Assembly (NCBI RefSeq): GCF_020443565.1
Contig: NZ_JAIZZN010000029.1
Location: forward strand, 1 to 52,253
Reading direction: 5' to 3'
Length of the DNA stretch: 52,253 nt
Source of the DNA: Clostridium sp. CS001
Lineage (GTDB): Bacteria > Bacillota > Clostridia > Clostridiales > Clostridiaceae
Each line of letters begins with the position of its first letter. Positions within the stretch are counted from its first letter, which is position 1. The position numbers and the translations under genes were made by a program. Below, piece after piece: positions 8,609-16,023 of this stretch. The notes beneath the pieces are model-generated. The model was not told where the DNA came from. It did no database searches and saw only the letters and a program-made list of their open reading frames with translations.

Positions 8609-8618
8609 TAACTATAAA

Positions 8619-8664
8619 AAAAGAGGTGTAGTTTGAGATAATCAAGATTACACTTCTTTTTATG
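8619..8664. terminator. Bidirectional terminator between the LysM and PIN genes
   Basis: A 12-bp stem (8619-8630 with 8649-8660, one G-U) with A-run before and T-run after, between convergent genes. Confidence 0.82.
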
Positions 8665-8684
8665 CTAAAGAGATTAATAAATAC

Positions 8685-9341
8685 TTAAATTTTAAGTATT
8701 TGCATTTCGCTATGTTCTGCAAAAATAAAGTCACCATCTAAGGTTAGTAAAAAATCTATATTGTTATATTGTGCTGTGGCTAGGTGGAAAGCATCATTTA
8801 CGGATAATAAGTTCTCACACATAAGGGTTTTAACTATAGGTATACATTCTTCAGAAATATTAAGATATTTTATATTTATAATTTTTTCTAATTCTGAAAT
8901 TATTTCTACAGACTTACTATAATAAATGGTCAGCAAGTTTCTTTTCATAGAGTTTTTAGAAATATTATCAAAATATCTTTTGTAAGGTATATGAATAAGT
9001 CTGTCTTCTCTTCTTTGCTTTAATATCTTTGTGTCATGGCGACTAAAGCTATTTATTATAGATCTAATATTGTCAATGGAGTTGTAAGGGCTATTCCCAG
9101 TTATTTTACATTGGATGTCACTGATAAATAATTTATAAAGTATTTGATTTAATACCTCTGCAGATATGATACTAGTAGTGTAAAATTCGCAGTATCCTTC
9201 AGAGAGTTGTTTTAAGCATGATAAACAATCGCTATGCTTAATATCCTCATCATATATTAAGCTGAGTAAGAAAGATGCGTCTAATAACACAGAGTTTTTA
9301 CTAAAAACCGTATTTTTGAAAGGGTATAATATTAATTGCAT
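8685..9341 (-). CDS. PIN-domain protein (putative RNase)
   Basis: A 218-residue protein. PIN-domain acidic positions are visible: VLLDASFLLSLIYDED near the start (first Asp), SAEVLNQILYK (Glu), SVNDAFHLATA (third acid) and LLTLDGDF (fourth). PIN proteins are Mg-dependent ribonucleases, often toxins. No antitoxin-like gene is adjacent, and at about 220 residues it is larger than VapC toxins (about 130), with an extra helical insertion in the middle. A housekeeping or accessory RNase is thus as likely as a toxin. The start is ATG at 9341 with GAGG 6 nt upstream; GTG 9356 and ATG 9353 have no SD. Confidence 0.8.
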   Translation of the reverse strand: MQLILYPFKNTVFSKNSVLLDASFLLSLIYDEDIKHSDCLSCLKQLSEGYCEFYTTSIISAEVLNQILYKLFISDIQCKITGNSPYNSIDNIRSIINSFSRHDTKILKQRREDRLIHIPYKRYFDNISKNSMKRNLLTIYYSKSVEIISELEKIINIKYLNISEECIPIVKTLMCENLLSVNDAFHLATAQYNNIDFLLTLDGDFIFAEHSEMQILKI

Positions 9342-9536
9342 TTCAAACCTCATCACATCAATTATTATATAATTAATATATATTCATCAATGGCTATTAA
9401 TAGTAGTTTTATAATTAATTACATTAGTAGTAAAGAAGTGAATATATACTTTTTTGATTTAGTAAGGAAATTGGGGTATACTTTTTTTGTTGTTATGTAT
9501 ATAGTGAATATAGATTTCATAGAAAGGAGATACATA

Positions 9537-10280
9537 ATGAAATTTTTAAATGATGATGAGACTTTAGATGATCTTAACTTAAAAGGTATTCATGTTATTC
9601 AAAAAAAACATGGGTTTAGGTTTGGTGTGGATGCAGTGCTTCTTGCTAACTTTGCTAAGGTAAAGAAAGATGCTAAGGTTGTTGATTTGTGTACTGGAAC
9701 AGGAATAGTTCCCTTTATATTGGCCGGTAAGACATATGCAAGAGATGTAATTGGTGTGGAAATCCAAGAGGACTTTGTTAATATGGCAAATCGGTCAGTT
9801 CAATACAATAATTTAGAACATAAAATCAAGTTTATAAGTGGAGACTTAAAAAATTTAGAACTTATTAAGCGTATTGCTAAAGCAGATGTTGTAACGGTAA
9901 ATCCCCCTTATAAACTTCAAAATTCAGGCTTAATAAACTTAAATGATAAAAATGCTATAGCAAGACATGAAATTTGCTGTACGCTAGAAGATGTGATTAT
10001 TGCATGTAGAATCTTACTAAAGGATAATGGGCGTATGTATATGGTACATAGACCTGATAGATTAGCAGATATCTTATGTGTAATGAGAAAACATAAGATT
10101 GAGCCTAAACGCATAAGAATGGTGCATCCTAGTGTAAACAAGGCACCTAATATTGTGCTCATCGAAGGTCAAAGAGATGGAGGAGCATTTTTGAAATGGG
10201 AGAGTCCGCTTTATGTTCATACTGAAGATGGTGAATATACTAATGAAATCACTAACATGTACAATTCAAATACAATCTAA
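9537..10280 (+). CDS. trmN6: tRNA1(Val) (adenine37-N6)-methyltransferase-like (YabB)
   Basis: A 247-residue class I SAM methyltransferase. HGFRFGVDAVLLANF, then VVDLCTGTGIVPFIL (SAM motif I), IGVEIQEDFVNMA (acidic motif II) and VTVNPPY (NPPY, for N6-adenine methylation) match the TrmN6/YfiC/YabB family. It precedes rsmI as in B. subtilis (yabB-yazA-rsmI, but yazA is absent). The start is ATG 9537 with AAAGGAG 5 nt upstream; the frame is open further upstream but has no SD there. Confidence 0.93.
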   Translation: MKFLNDDETLDDLNLKGIHVIQKKHGFRFGVDAVLLANFAKVKKDAKVVDLCTGTGIVPFILAGKTYARDVIGVEIQEDFVNMANRSVQYNNLEHKIKFISGDLKNLELIKRIAKADVVTVNPPYKLQNSGLINLNDKNAIARHEICCTLEDVIIACRILLKDNGRMYMVHRPDRLADILCVMRKHKIEPKRIRMVHPSVNKAPNIVLIEGQRDGGAFLKWESPLYVHTEDGEYTNEITNMYNSNTI

Positions 10281-10340
10281 AATTGTACAATTTTAAAATA
10301 GGTGAAATTAATACAAATACTACAGTAAAGGATGATAAGA

Positions 10341-11183
10341 ATGGCAGGAAAGTTATATTTAGTTCCAACCCCAATAGGAAATTTAAAGGACATTACACTA
10401 AGAGCTTTAGAAGTACTACAAAATGTAGATATAATAGCAGCCGAAGATACAAGGCAAAGCTTAAAACTCTTAAATCATTTTAACATAAGAAAAACGCTTA
10501 TAAGTTATCATCAGCACAATGAGCAAGGGAAAAGTGAGAATATAATCAATCAGGTTAGAGAAGGTAAGAATATAGCTATAATTAGCGATGCTGGAACACC
10601 AGGAATATCAGATCCTGGAAGTGTCATAGTTTTAAAGTGCATAGAGCAGAATATTGAGTTTGAAGTATTACCTGGAGCCACAGCAATTACAACTGCGCTG
10701 GTATACTCAGGCCTTGATACTACTAAATTTATATTTAGAGGGTTTTTACCTAGGGAGAATAAAGAAAGAAAGCCTATTATTGATGATTTAATAAATAGGA
10801 GTGAAACACTAATTTTTTACGAGGCTCCTCATAGACTTTTAAACACTTTAGAATTCTTGTATGAAAACGTTGGTAACAGAAAAATATCAATGTGTAGAGA
10901 GCTTACAAAGCTATATGAGGAAATAATTAGGCTTACATTAGAAGAAGCCATAGAGTATTATAAGCAAAATGCCCCAAGAGGAGAATATGTACTAGTAATT
11001 GAAGGAAAGAGTAAAGAAGCTATTGATAATGATGAAAAAGCTAAATGGGAGATGCTAACAATACAAGAACATATAGAAAAATACATGGACGAGGGATTAG
11101 ATAAAAAAGATGCCATGAAGAAAGTTGCAAGAGACAGAGGAATACCCAAGTCAGAAATATATAAACATTCATTGGATATCTAA
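10341..11183 (+). CDS. rsmI: 16S rRNA (cytidine1402-2'-O)-methyltransferase
   Basis: A 280-residue tetrapyrrole-methylase-fold enzyme. MAGKLYLVPTPIGNLKD, AAEDTR, SYHQHNE and ISDAGTPGISDPG are the standard RsmI blocks. It 2'-O-methylates C1402 of 16S rRNA. The second ATG (10341) is chosen because AAAGGA lies 8 nt upstream; the ATG at 10332 overlaps that SD. It is 60 nt after trmN6. Confidence 0.96.
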   Translation: MAGKLYLVPTPIGNLKDITLRALEVLQNVDIIAAEDTRQSLKLLNHFNIRKTLISYHQHNEQGKSENIINQVREGKNIAIISDAGTPGISDPGSVIVLKCIEQNIEFEVLPGATAITTALVYSGLDTTKFIFRGFLPRENKERKPIIDDLINRSETLIFYEAPHRLLNTLEFLYENVGNRKISMCRELTKLYEEIIRLTLEEAIEYYKQNAPRGEYVLVIEGKSKEAIDNDEKAKWEMLTIQEHIEKYMDEGLDKKDAMKKVARDRGIPKSEIYKHSLDI

Positions 11184-11285
11184 CTTATAATTATATTCAG
11201 AGAGATAAATGTTGGAATATAATGTAAAAATGTAGAGTAAATCCTAAAGAACATATAAAGTTTACATTTAAATTTGCGTTTTCCA

Positions 11286-11315
11286 TTGAGGTTTCTTATA
11301 AAATAGTGTTATAAT
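11286..11315 (+). promoter_or_regulatory. Candidate SigA promoter of the NlpC/P60 gene
   Basis: TTGAGG at 11286-11291, an 18-nt spacer, and TATAAT at 11310-11315, about 63 nt before the TTG start. The -10 is perfect; the -35 matches at four positions. Confidence 0.55.
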
Positions 11316-11378
11316 AGGTCTGTTGAGTTAAAAATATTTAAATTACATATGTATACACATTGATATGGGGGGATTGGA

Positions 11379-12479
11379 TTGCGTAAAAGAATACTAGCAT
11401 TGATAGTTACCATTGGATTAGCTACGACTATAAGCATGCCGATATTGGCAGATCCATTATCAGATAAACTTAAAAGCCAAAAAAGTCAGCTTGCAGAACA
11501 AAAAGCTGCATACAATCAGGCCAAGGATAAAGTTGAAGATATTGAAGGTTCTATTGAAAAATTAGACTCTGTAATAGAAGTTGCTTTTGCAGAAATAGAT
11601 AAGACAAAAGTTAAAATAGGCGAAACTGAGCAACAAATAGATAATACAAAAAAGAATATACAAGTTGCGGAAGATAATATTAAAGAAGAAGAAGAATTAT
11701 TTAATAAGAGAATGAGAACCATGTACATGAATGGCGTGGATGGATACTTAGAAGTGTTACTAAGTTCAGATGGAATAGAGGACCTTATTTCTAGAGTAGA
11801 CAACATTAAAAAGATTGTAGAATATGATAATAAGATTATCGGAGAATTAACAGATAAAAAGGTTAAAATTGAAGAGCAAAAGACAGCACTTGAAACTGAA
11901 AAAGCTACGTTAGTGGTATTAATAGCTGATAATGAAAAGAAAATAGACAAGCTCAAAGAAACAAAAAAAGAACAAAGCTTATTAATTGCAGAGGCTAAAA
12001 AGCAAGAGCAATTATACTCTGCTAAGCTTAGCGATGCACAGACAATAGTAAATACCACTATGAGACAAATACAACAAATAAGAGATAATGCACCTAAGTA
12101 TACTCCATCTAGAGGATCATCATCACTTAGCTCAGATTCAGTAGTTGCTTATGCAAGTAATTTCTTAGGAACACCATATGTTTGGGGTGCAAATGGTCCT
12201 GATTCATTTGATTGTTCTGGATTTACCAAATATGTATATGCTCATTTTGGAATTTCATTGACTAGAACTACATACACACAGATAAATGAGGGATCATCGA
12301 TATCTAGAGATAACCTTGAACCAGGAGATCTAGTTTTCTTTGGTACAGGATCAGATCCACATCATGTGGGAATTTACGTAGGTAATAACTCATATATTCA
12401 CGCACCTCGTACTGGTGACGTGGTTAAGGTATCAGCACTTACAAGAAGTGATTATATCGGTGCAAGAAGAGTTAAGTAA
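11379..12479 (+). CDS. Secreted peptidoglycan hydrolase, coiled coil plus NlpC/P60
   Basis: A 366-residue protein. It has a signal peptide (RKRILALIVTIGLATTISMP, cleavage near ILADP) and a long charged coiled coil (about residues 30-240, PcsB/CwlO-type). A serine-rich linker and a C-terminal NlpC/P60 domain follow: DSFDCSGFTKYVY carries the catalytic Cys and DPHHVGIYVG the His. Such enzymes cut the gamma-D-Glu to diamino-acid bond during wall growth, usually under control of FtsEX or a two-component system. The start is TTG 11379 with GGGGGG 6 nt upstream. It is monocistronic with its own promoter and terminator. Confidence 0.93.
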   Translation: MRKRILALIVTIGLATTISMPILADPLSDKLKSQKSQLAEQKAAYNQAKDKVEDIEGSIEKLDSVIEVAFAEIDKTKVKIGETEQQIDNTKKNIQVAEDNIKEEEELFNKRMRTMYMNGVDGYLEVLLSSDGIEDLISRVDNIKKIVEYDNKIIGELTDKKVKIEEQKTALETEKATLVVLIADNEKKIDKLKETKKEQSLLIAEAKKQEQLYSAKLSDAQTIVNTTMRQIQQIRDNAPKYTPSRGSSSLSSDSVVAYASNFLGTPYVWGANGPDSFDCSGFTKYVYAHFGISLTRTTYTQINEGSSISRDNLEPGDLVFFGTGSDPHHVGIYVGNNSYIHAPRTGDVVKVSALTRSDYIGARRVK

Positions 12480-12491
12480 TTCAAAATGTGG

Positions 12492-12518
12492 ACAGGCTAC
12501 TAAGGTAGTCTGTTTTTA
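12492..12518 (+). terminator. Terminator of the NlpC/P60 gene
   Basis: A 9-bp stem (12492-12500 with 12505-12513, one G-U, 4-nt loop) followed by a T-rich tail. Confidence 0.87.
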
Positions 12519-12647
12519 TTTATATATATGTTTCAATAATATTTGTTCAATTACTTTACGTTTTGAACAAACATTTATCAGTAATTTGAATGTAGTTTTA
12601 AAGTTGAAACATATATAATTTAATCATATAACTTTATTTTTAATTTA

Positions 12648-12685
12648 TAAAAAGGAAACCTGTATTTAATTAGGTTTCCTTTTTA
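12648..12685. terminator. Second, symmetric terminator hairpin
   Basis: Stem AAAAAGGAAACC with GGTTTCCTTTTT and a short loop. A- and T-runs on both sides would let it work on either strand, for example for abrB transcripts running through the repeat. Confidence 0.8.
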
Positions 12686-12708
12686 TAAATTAATAGATTA
12701 TAAGGTTT

Positions 12709-12888
12709 AACAACATTTTGGAAGCTTCAAGTCTGCCATCTTTTATAAGTGGCAGTTGCCTAGCCCAGAAAAGTTACTTTGGTGGCAGGATAACAATTGA
12801 GAATTGTTATCTACCCCAGAGGCCTACCCAGAGGTAAATTTGCTTCCAAAGTTGTTAATATTGCAGCACCGCAGGTGATGATTTAACT
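12709..12888 (+). repeat. Structured dispersed repeat, full copy A (candidate noncoding RNA)
   Basis: A 180-nt element closely matching the one at 41974-42109. The outer arms AACAAC-at-TTTGGAAGC (12709-12725) and GCTTCCAAA-GTTGTT (12842-12856) pair. Inside is hairpin CTGCCA/TGGCAG (12733-12755). A 23-nt hairpin GATAACAATT/AATTGTTATC is present only in this copy. After the outer stem comes a 3' module from 12857 with hairpin CACC-GCA-GGTG (12867-12877). The last bases overlap the stop codon of the minus-strand abrB. I do not recognise it as a known riboswitch or RNA family. Confidence 0.75.
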
Positions 12889-13128
12889 TTGTTGTTTAAG
12901 TTGATCTAAACAAGATTTACATATGTTTTTGCCTCTATAATTAGCTACATCTTTTGCATCGTCACAGAAAATACATGCTGGTTGGTATTTTTTCAGAATG
13001 ATTAGTTCACCATCCACGTAAATTTCTAAAGCATCCTTTTCAGCAATATCTAGAGTTCTTCTAAGTTCTATAGGAATAACAATTCTTCCAAGTTCATCTA
13101 CTTTTCTTACAACACCTGTTGATTTCAT
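12883..13128 (-). CDS. abrB: AbrB-family transition-state regulator with C-terminal Cys pairs
   Basis: An 81-residue protein. The N-terminal 50 residues are the AbrB swapped-hairpin DNA-binding domain (MKSTGVVRKVDELGRIVIPIE, LRRTL). The C-terminal 30 residues hold CIFCDDA and ICKSCLDQ, two CxxC pairs spaced like a small zinc ribbon; clostridial AbrB proteins often have this, B. subtilis AbrB does not. It represses post-exponential genes in the family. AAGGAGG precedes the ATG. A consensus promoter lies 135 nt upstream. Confidence 0.93.
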   Translation of the reverse strand: MKSTGVVRKVDELGRIVIPIELRRTLDIAEKDALEIYVDGELIILKKYQPACIFCDDAKDVANYRGKNICKSCLDQLKQQS

Positions 13129-13261
13129 AATAATTCCTCCTTAAGATAATAATTTGAAATAATTTATTATTTGATACTGATAAAACGACATAAAAAGCCA
13201 AGAAACTGTTAGATTATATTAGTTAATATTACATAATTAATACTAAATTCCATCTAAAGTT

Positions 13262-13290
13262 AATATACTACCATATAATGCAAATGTCAA
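13262..13290 (-). promoter_or_regulatory. SigA promoter of abrB
   Basis: On the minus strand, TTGACA (13290-13285), a 17-nt spacer and TATATT (13267-13262). This gives a 5' UTR of roughly 125 nt. Confidence 0.75.
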
Positions 13291-13481
13291 TATGTTTTTT
13301 AACAATATCTAAAATTATATAATAAATAAAGTGGTAAATTTATATATATATTCATAAATATAAAAAAATCTGTCGAAGGCTTGTACAAAATATGCGTTGT
13401 TAAAATAATTCGAAAAATAAAGCGCAGAAAAATGGAAAAATTGAAGGCTAAAACTGTTTATTCCACATAAGGATTAACAAG

Positions 13482-13676
13482 TTACCCACAGGAGACAATG
13501 TGAGGGTGTGGGTAAAAAAGCTGTAAAAATTATTTTTAATATGTAAATGTCTTTAAATCAAGGGGTATGGTGTTAGTTAAGTTATCCACAACTTCTGTTG
13601 ATTAAATAATTAAAACTGTGGACAACTTGATAATAATGGTTTAGATTCAGCATTTTCAAGCAATAATTGTGAATAA
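13482..13676. promoter_or_regulatory. DnaA-box cluster 1
   Basis: Five 9-mers within 195 nt match TTATCCACA with at most one mismatch: 13482 TTACCCACA (+), 13507 TTACCCACA (-), 13582 TTATCCACA (+, perfect), 13617 TTGTCCACA (-) and 13668 TTATTCACA (-). The 587-nt stretch between abrB and the PspA-like gene holds no gene. Confidence 0.65.
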
Positions 13677-13715
13677 AGTTATATTACAATGACATTAATT
13701 ATTTCTGTAAGTAAA

Positions 13716-14360
13716 TCACATGTATTTTTTTAACTCTAAGCTTAAGTCTAACCTAGTGATACCATCTAACTCATTACTTAATTCATTAGCAAAATTAAGA
13801 TCTGTAAGGCCCGATACATAGCATTCTTTTTTTTCAATAATTCTTTCTATATCAGAAAGGGGCATAGCATTATTTTTAGTTGATATATTTCCAAGAATCT
13901 CATTTATCTTTTTATCAGCCTCAGCTGCGGTATATCTGGCAATAGCTTCATTTCTATATATTTTTGTTTCATATATGTTTTGTTCAAGCTCCCTTAATTT
14001 TAATTTTAAAGAATGAGCTTTTGCTGTTGAATTTGTATAACTTGAGTTTAATGAGATACAATACTTATCATTGTCTAATTTTTTTTGAAGAATTTTTTTA
14101 GCTAAAGTTTCATCTCCTTTACTTAGTGCAAGTTTAATAGTTTCAACATATGTAGCAGATTCGGTAGATAAGCTTTCAATTCTTCTCTCGATTTCATGTG
14201 TGCTACCTAAAACTTTAGCCGATGAGAATTTAGCCTCATTTAAAGTACACTCCATATCTCTTATTTTTTGATCAAGTAGTTCTAAGGGATTCTCAAGTTC
14301 ATCTAAGGTGCTATTTATTTTAGATTTTAAAATGTAAAGTATTCTAGTAAGTAGTGTCAT
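13716..14360 (-). CDS. PspA/IM30 family protein
   Basis: A 214-residue, almost fully helical coiled-coil protein. The N-terminal LLTRILYILKSKINSTLDELENPLELLDQKIRDME has the PspA/IM30/Vipp1 pattern (amphipathic helix, then NPExxLDQ-like segment). The family are ESCRT-III-like membrane stress proteins that bind damaged inner membrane. AAGGAG precedes the ATG. It is alone, with DnaA-box cluster 1 downstream and a divergent DUF1836 gene upstream. Confidence 0.85.
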   Translation of the reverse strand: MTLLTRILYILKSKINSTLDELENPLELLDQKIRDMECTLNEAKFSSAKVLGSTHEIERRIESLSTESATYVETIKLALSKGDETLAKKILQKKLDNDKYCISLNSSYTNSTAKAHSLKLKLRELEQNIYETKIYRNEAIARYTAAEADKKINEILGNISTKNNAMPLSDIERIIEKKECYVSGLTDLNFANELSNELDGITRLDLSLELKKYM

Positions 14361-14701
14361 AGTAATCTCCTTTAGTTATTGATTTTTATAAGTGTAGTGA
14401 AGAATTAGTAATAGTTATACTTATACTTAAAGATAAGACTTAGAGCTTAAATCTAAAGTCTGTTAATATTATTATGGTAATATGTTTAATCAGATATACT
14501 ATGATTTACAAATACATTTTATATAAAAGAGTAAAGTTGTTTATTTGATTTTTTTGAAGAAATGAACATGAATTATAAAAAATATGAAAATAACTTGTAA
14601 TAAGGTTATATAAAACTTATAATATTGTTATGCAAGAACTTATATTTAAAAAATTAAAACACATATTATTTATGATGTTAATTTTTGAAAGGTGATGAAT
14701 A
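14361..14701. other. Divergent intergenic region
   Basis: A 341-nt AT-rich gap between divergent genes. It contains the candidate promoter at 14595-14623 for the rightward gene. I see no convincing promoter for the leftward gene and no strong hairpin. Confidence 0.5.
14595..14623 (+). promoter_or_regulatory. Candidate SigA promoter of the DUF1836 gene
   Basis: TTGTAA at 14595-14600, a 17-nt spacer, and TATAAT at 14618-14623, about 78 nt before the start codon. Confidence 0.6.
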
Positions 14702-15292
14702 ATGGATAGTACAAAATATACTCAGGAGAATATAGATTTGCTAGCAAAAGAAATCTCAGAAAATAATATAATTCCTTATGAAGAATTACCGCAGTATGAC
14801 TTGTTTTTATCTCAAGTTATTGACTACTTAAATGATAGATTTGATGCTGATAACTACACTAATAATATAGTACAAAATTACATAAAAAGCGAAGTTATAT
14901 CGAAACCAGAGGATAGTAAAAAAAGGGGTTATACCAAATTACATCTTGCTCAATTGGTGCTACTTGGGTACATGAGACCAATACTTACATCGGACGAGAT
15001 AAAAAAGGTCTTTAGGCTAGCTTTTAACGAAATTAATGATAGAGATGATGATATTATTTCATGGGAAAATGCTTATAAGATTTTTTCAGATATGCAAAAG
15101 GAAAGTTTTAATGGTTTTTCAAAAAAAGAATTTTTTGATAAAGAAAGATTACAAATTATAATCGACGGTCTAGATTTAAAAGAGAGTGACGAGGAAAGAA
15201 TATCTGTCTTTTTGGTAGTAATGACATTAGTAACACAAGCTAGTGCCATAAAGAAACTAGTGCAGAAAATTGTAAGTGATTATGAAGGTTAA
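14702..15292 (+). CDS. DUF1836 domain protein (putative HTH regulator)
   Basis: A 196-residue soluble protein. NNIVQNYIKSEVI followed by RGYTKLHLAQLVLLGYMRPILTSDEIKKV matches DUF1836, a MerR-like winged-helix family common in clostridia; the C-terminal part is helical. DNA binding is probable, target unknown. The SD AAAGGTG precedes the ATG. A strong bidirectional terminator follows. Confidence 0.85.
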   Translation: MDSTKYTQENIDLLAKEISENNIIPYEELPQYDLFLSQVIDYLNDRFDADNYTNNIVQNYIKSEVISKPEDSKKRGYTKLHLAQLVLLGYMRPILTSDEIKKVFRLAFNEINDRDDDIISWENAYKIFSDMQKESFNGFSKKEFFDKERLQIIIDGLDLKESDEERISVFLVVMTLVTQASAIKKLVQKIVSDYEG

Positions 15293-15316
15293 AATTATAA
15301 ATAATATAGATACCTT

Positions 15317-15361
15317 AAAAAGATAAAAGACCTATAAAAAGCATAGGTCTTTTATCTTTTT
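15317..15361. terminator. Bidirectional terminator
   Basis: A 19-bp perfect stem (15317-15335 with 15343-15361) with A-run and T-run flanks. It sits between the DUF1836 gene (ending 15292) and the minus-strand selenoprotein gene (ending 15373). Confidence 0.93.
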
Positions 15362-15372
15362 TAGAGTTAATA

Positions 15373-15669
15373 TTAGCAAGAACTATCTGAAGCGCTTGAT
15401 GTGAAAACCTTAAAGGATTCTCCAAATATGCTTTTAGCATATACGATTTTTGTATCTTCAAAGACAAATGAAGATTCATTATCTACTACAAAGTTAATTC
15501 CATCTACTGACTTTGAAATATCATCTTCTTGTTGTTCGTCCAGAACAACACCTAATATGGGACCGCCTCAACCAAAACCCTTAATAAGTAATCTAACTGA
15601 AGACTTATCCTTTTGTATAAGTTCTTTGTGCAAAGCTTCCTTAGTAATATCATCAAAAGAAATATTCAT
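15373..15669 (-). CDS. HesB-like selenoprotein, in-frame UGA as selenocysteine at residue 34
   Basis: Reading the minus strand from ATG 15669 to TAA 15373 gives 98 residues with one internal TGA (15570-15568). The N-terminal half reads MNISFDDITKEALHKEL, then VRLLIKGFG-U-GGPILGVVLDE. HesB/IscA-like proteins have GxGCxGPxLGxxLD here, so the UGA replaces the first conserved Cys exactly. A hairpin 18 nt after the UGA has the size and position of a bacterial SECIS. The C-terminus is FTSSASDSSC, where Fe-S scaffold members have a CGCG-type motif, so only one Cys remains. AAGGAGG precedes the ATG. Both halves stay in one frame without other stops. The alternative is a pseudogene by one nonsense mutation, which the hairpin argues against. 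Confidence 0.85.
15531..15549 (-). promoter_or_regulatory. Candidate SECIS hairpin
   Basis: On the minus strand GTTGTTC-TGGAC-GAACAAC: a perfect 7-bp stem with a 5-nt loop containing two G near its 5' side. It begins 18 nt after the UGA codon, so the loop lies 26-30 nt downstream, within the range known for bacterial SECIS elements. It is inside the coding sequence and encodes VVLDEQQ. Confidence 0.7.
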
Positions 15670-15932
15670 ATAACATCCTCCTTGTACCCGACGGGGGTAT
15701 ATATAATAATATTATTATATGGCTTTATTGTTATTATGTCAAATTAAATAAAAAGATATAAAAAAATTTTTATGAGACATATTCACTAAAAGTATATATT
15801 TATACAGTTAATACAAAGGACTTTAGTCTATTTAATGGATTTATACAAGGATTGGATAAGTTTTCAGAGAATTAAATTAAATTCGCAAAAAACTAGCAGA
15901 ATACTTATGCATATAATAAAAAAATGCAATGG

Positions 15933-15961
15933 TTGACAAGAATTATTTAACAGGATAGTAT
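15933..15961 (+). promoter_or_regulatory. SigA promoter of the arc operon
   Basis: TTGACA at 15933-15938, a 17-nt spacer, and TAGTAT at 15956-15961, about 62 nt before the arcC start. The remainder of 15670-15932 is AT-rich, with no further feature I can support. Confidence 0.8.
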
Positions 15962-16023
15962 AAAAATAAGAATAAATTAAAGAAAATGTAATAATTAAAA
16001 AGAATTGCTTTGGGGGGTTAATG

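Noticed and set aside
9336-9536. 67-codon N-terminal extension of trmN6
   Set aside because: AT-rich, no SD, not part of the methyltransferase family; the start at 9537 has AAAGGAG.
11516-12058. 180-codon minus-strand frame inside the NlpC/P60 gene
   Set aside because: Shadow of the coiled-coil region, Ser/Leu/Ile-rich, without SD.
12709-12888. Repeat A/B as a known riboswitch, integron attC site or CRISPR unit
   Set aside because: The conserved cores of riboswitches I know are absent, there is no integrase or tandem array, and spacing is not CRISPR-like.
15401-15673. Open frame of about 90 codons on the plus strand
   Set aside because: It is the antisense of the HesB-like gene; its product (Ser/Pro-rich, low complexity) has no family features, and no SD precedes it.
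15893-15920. Possible ArgR box before the arc promoter
   Set aside because: Only a loose match (GAATACTTATGCATAT); too weak to claim.
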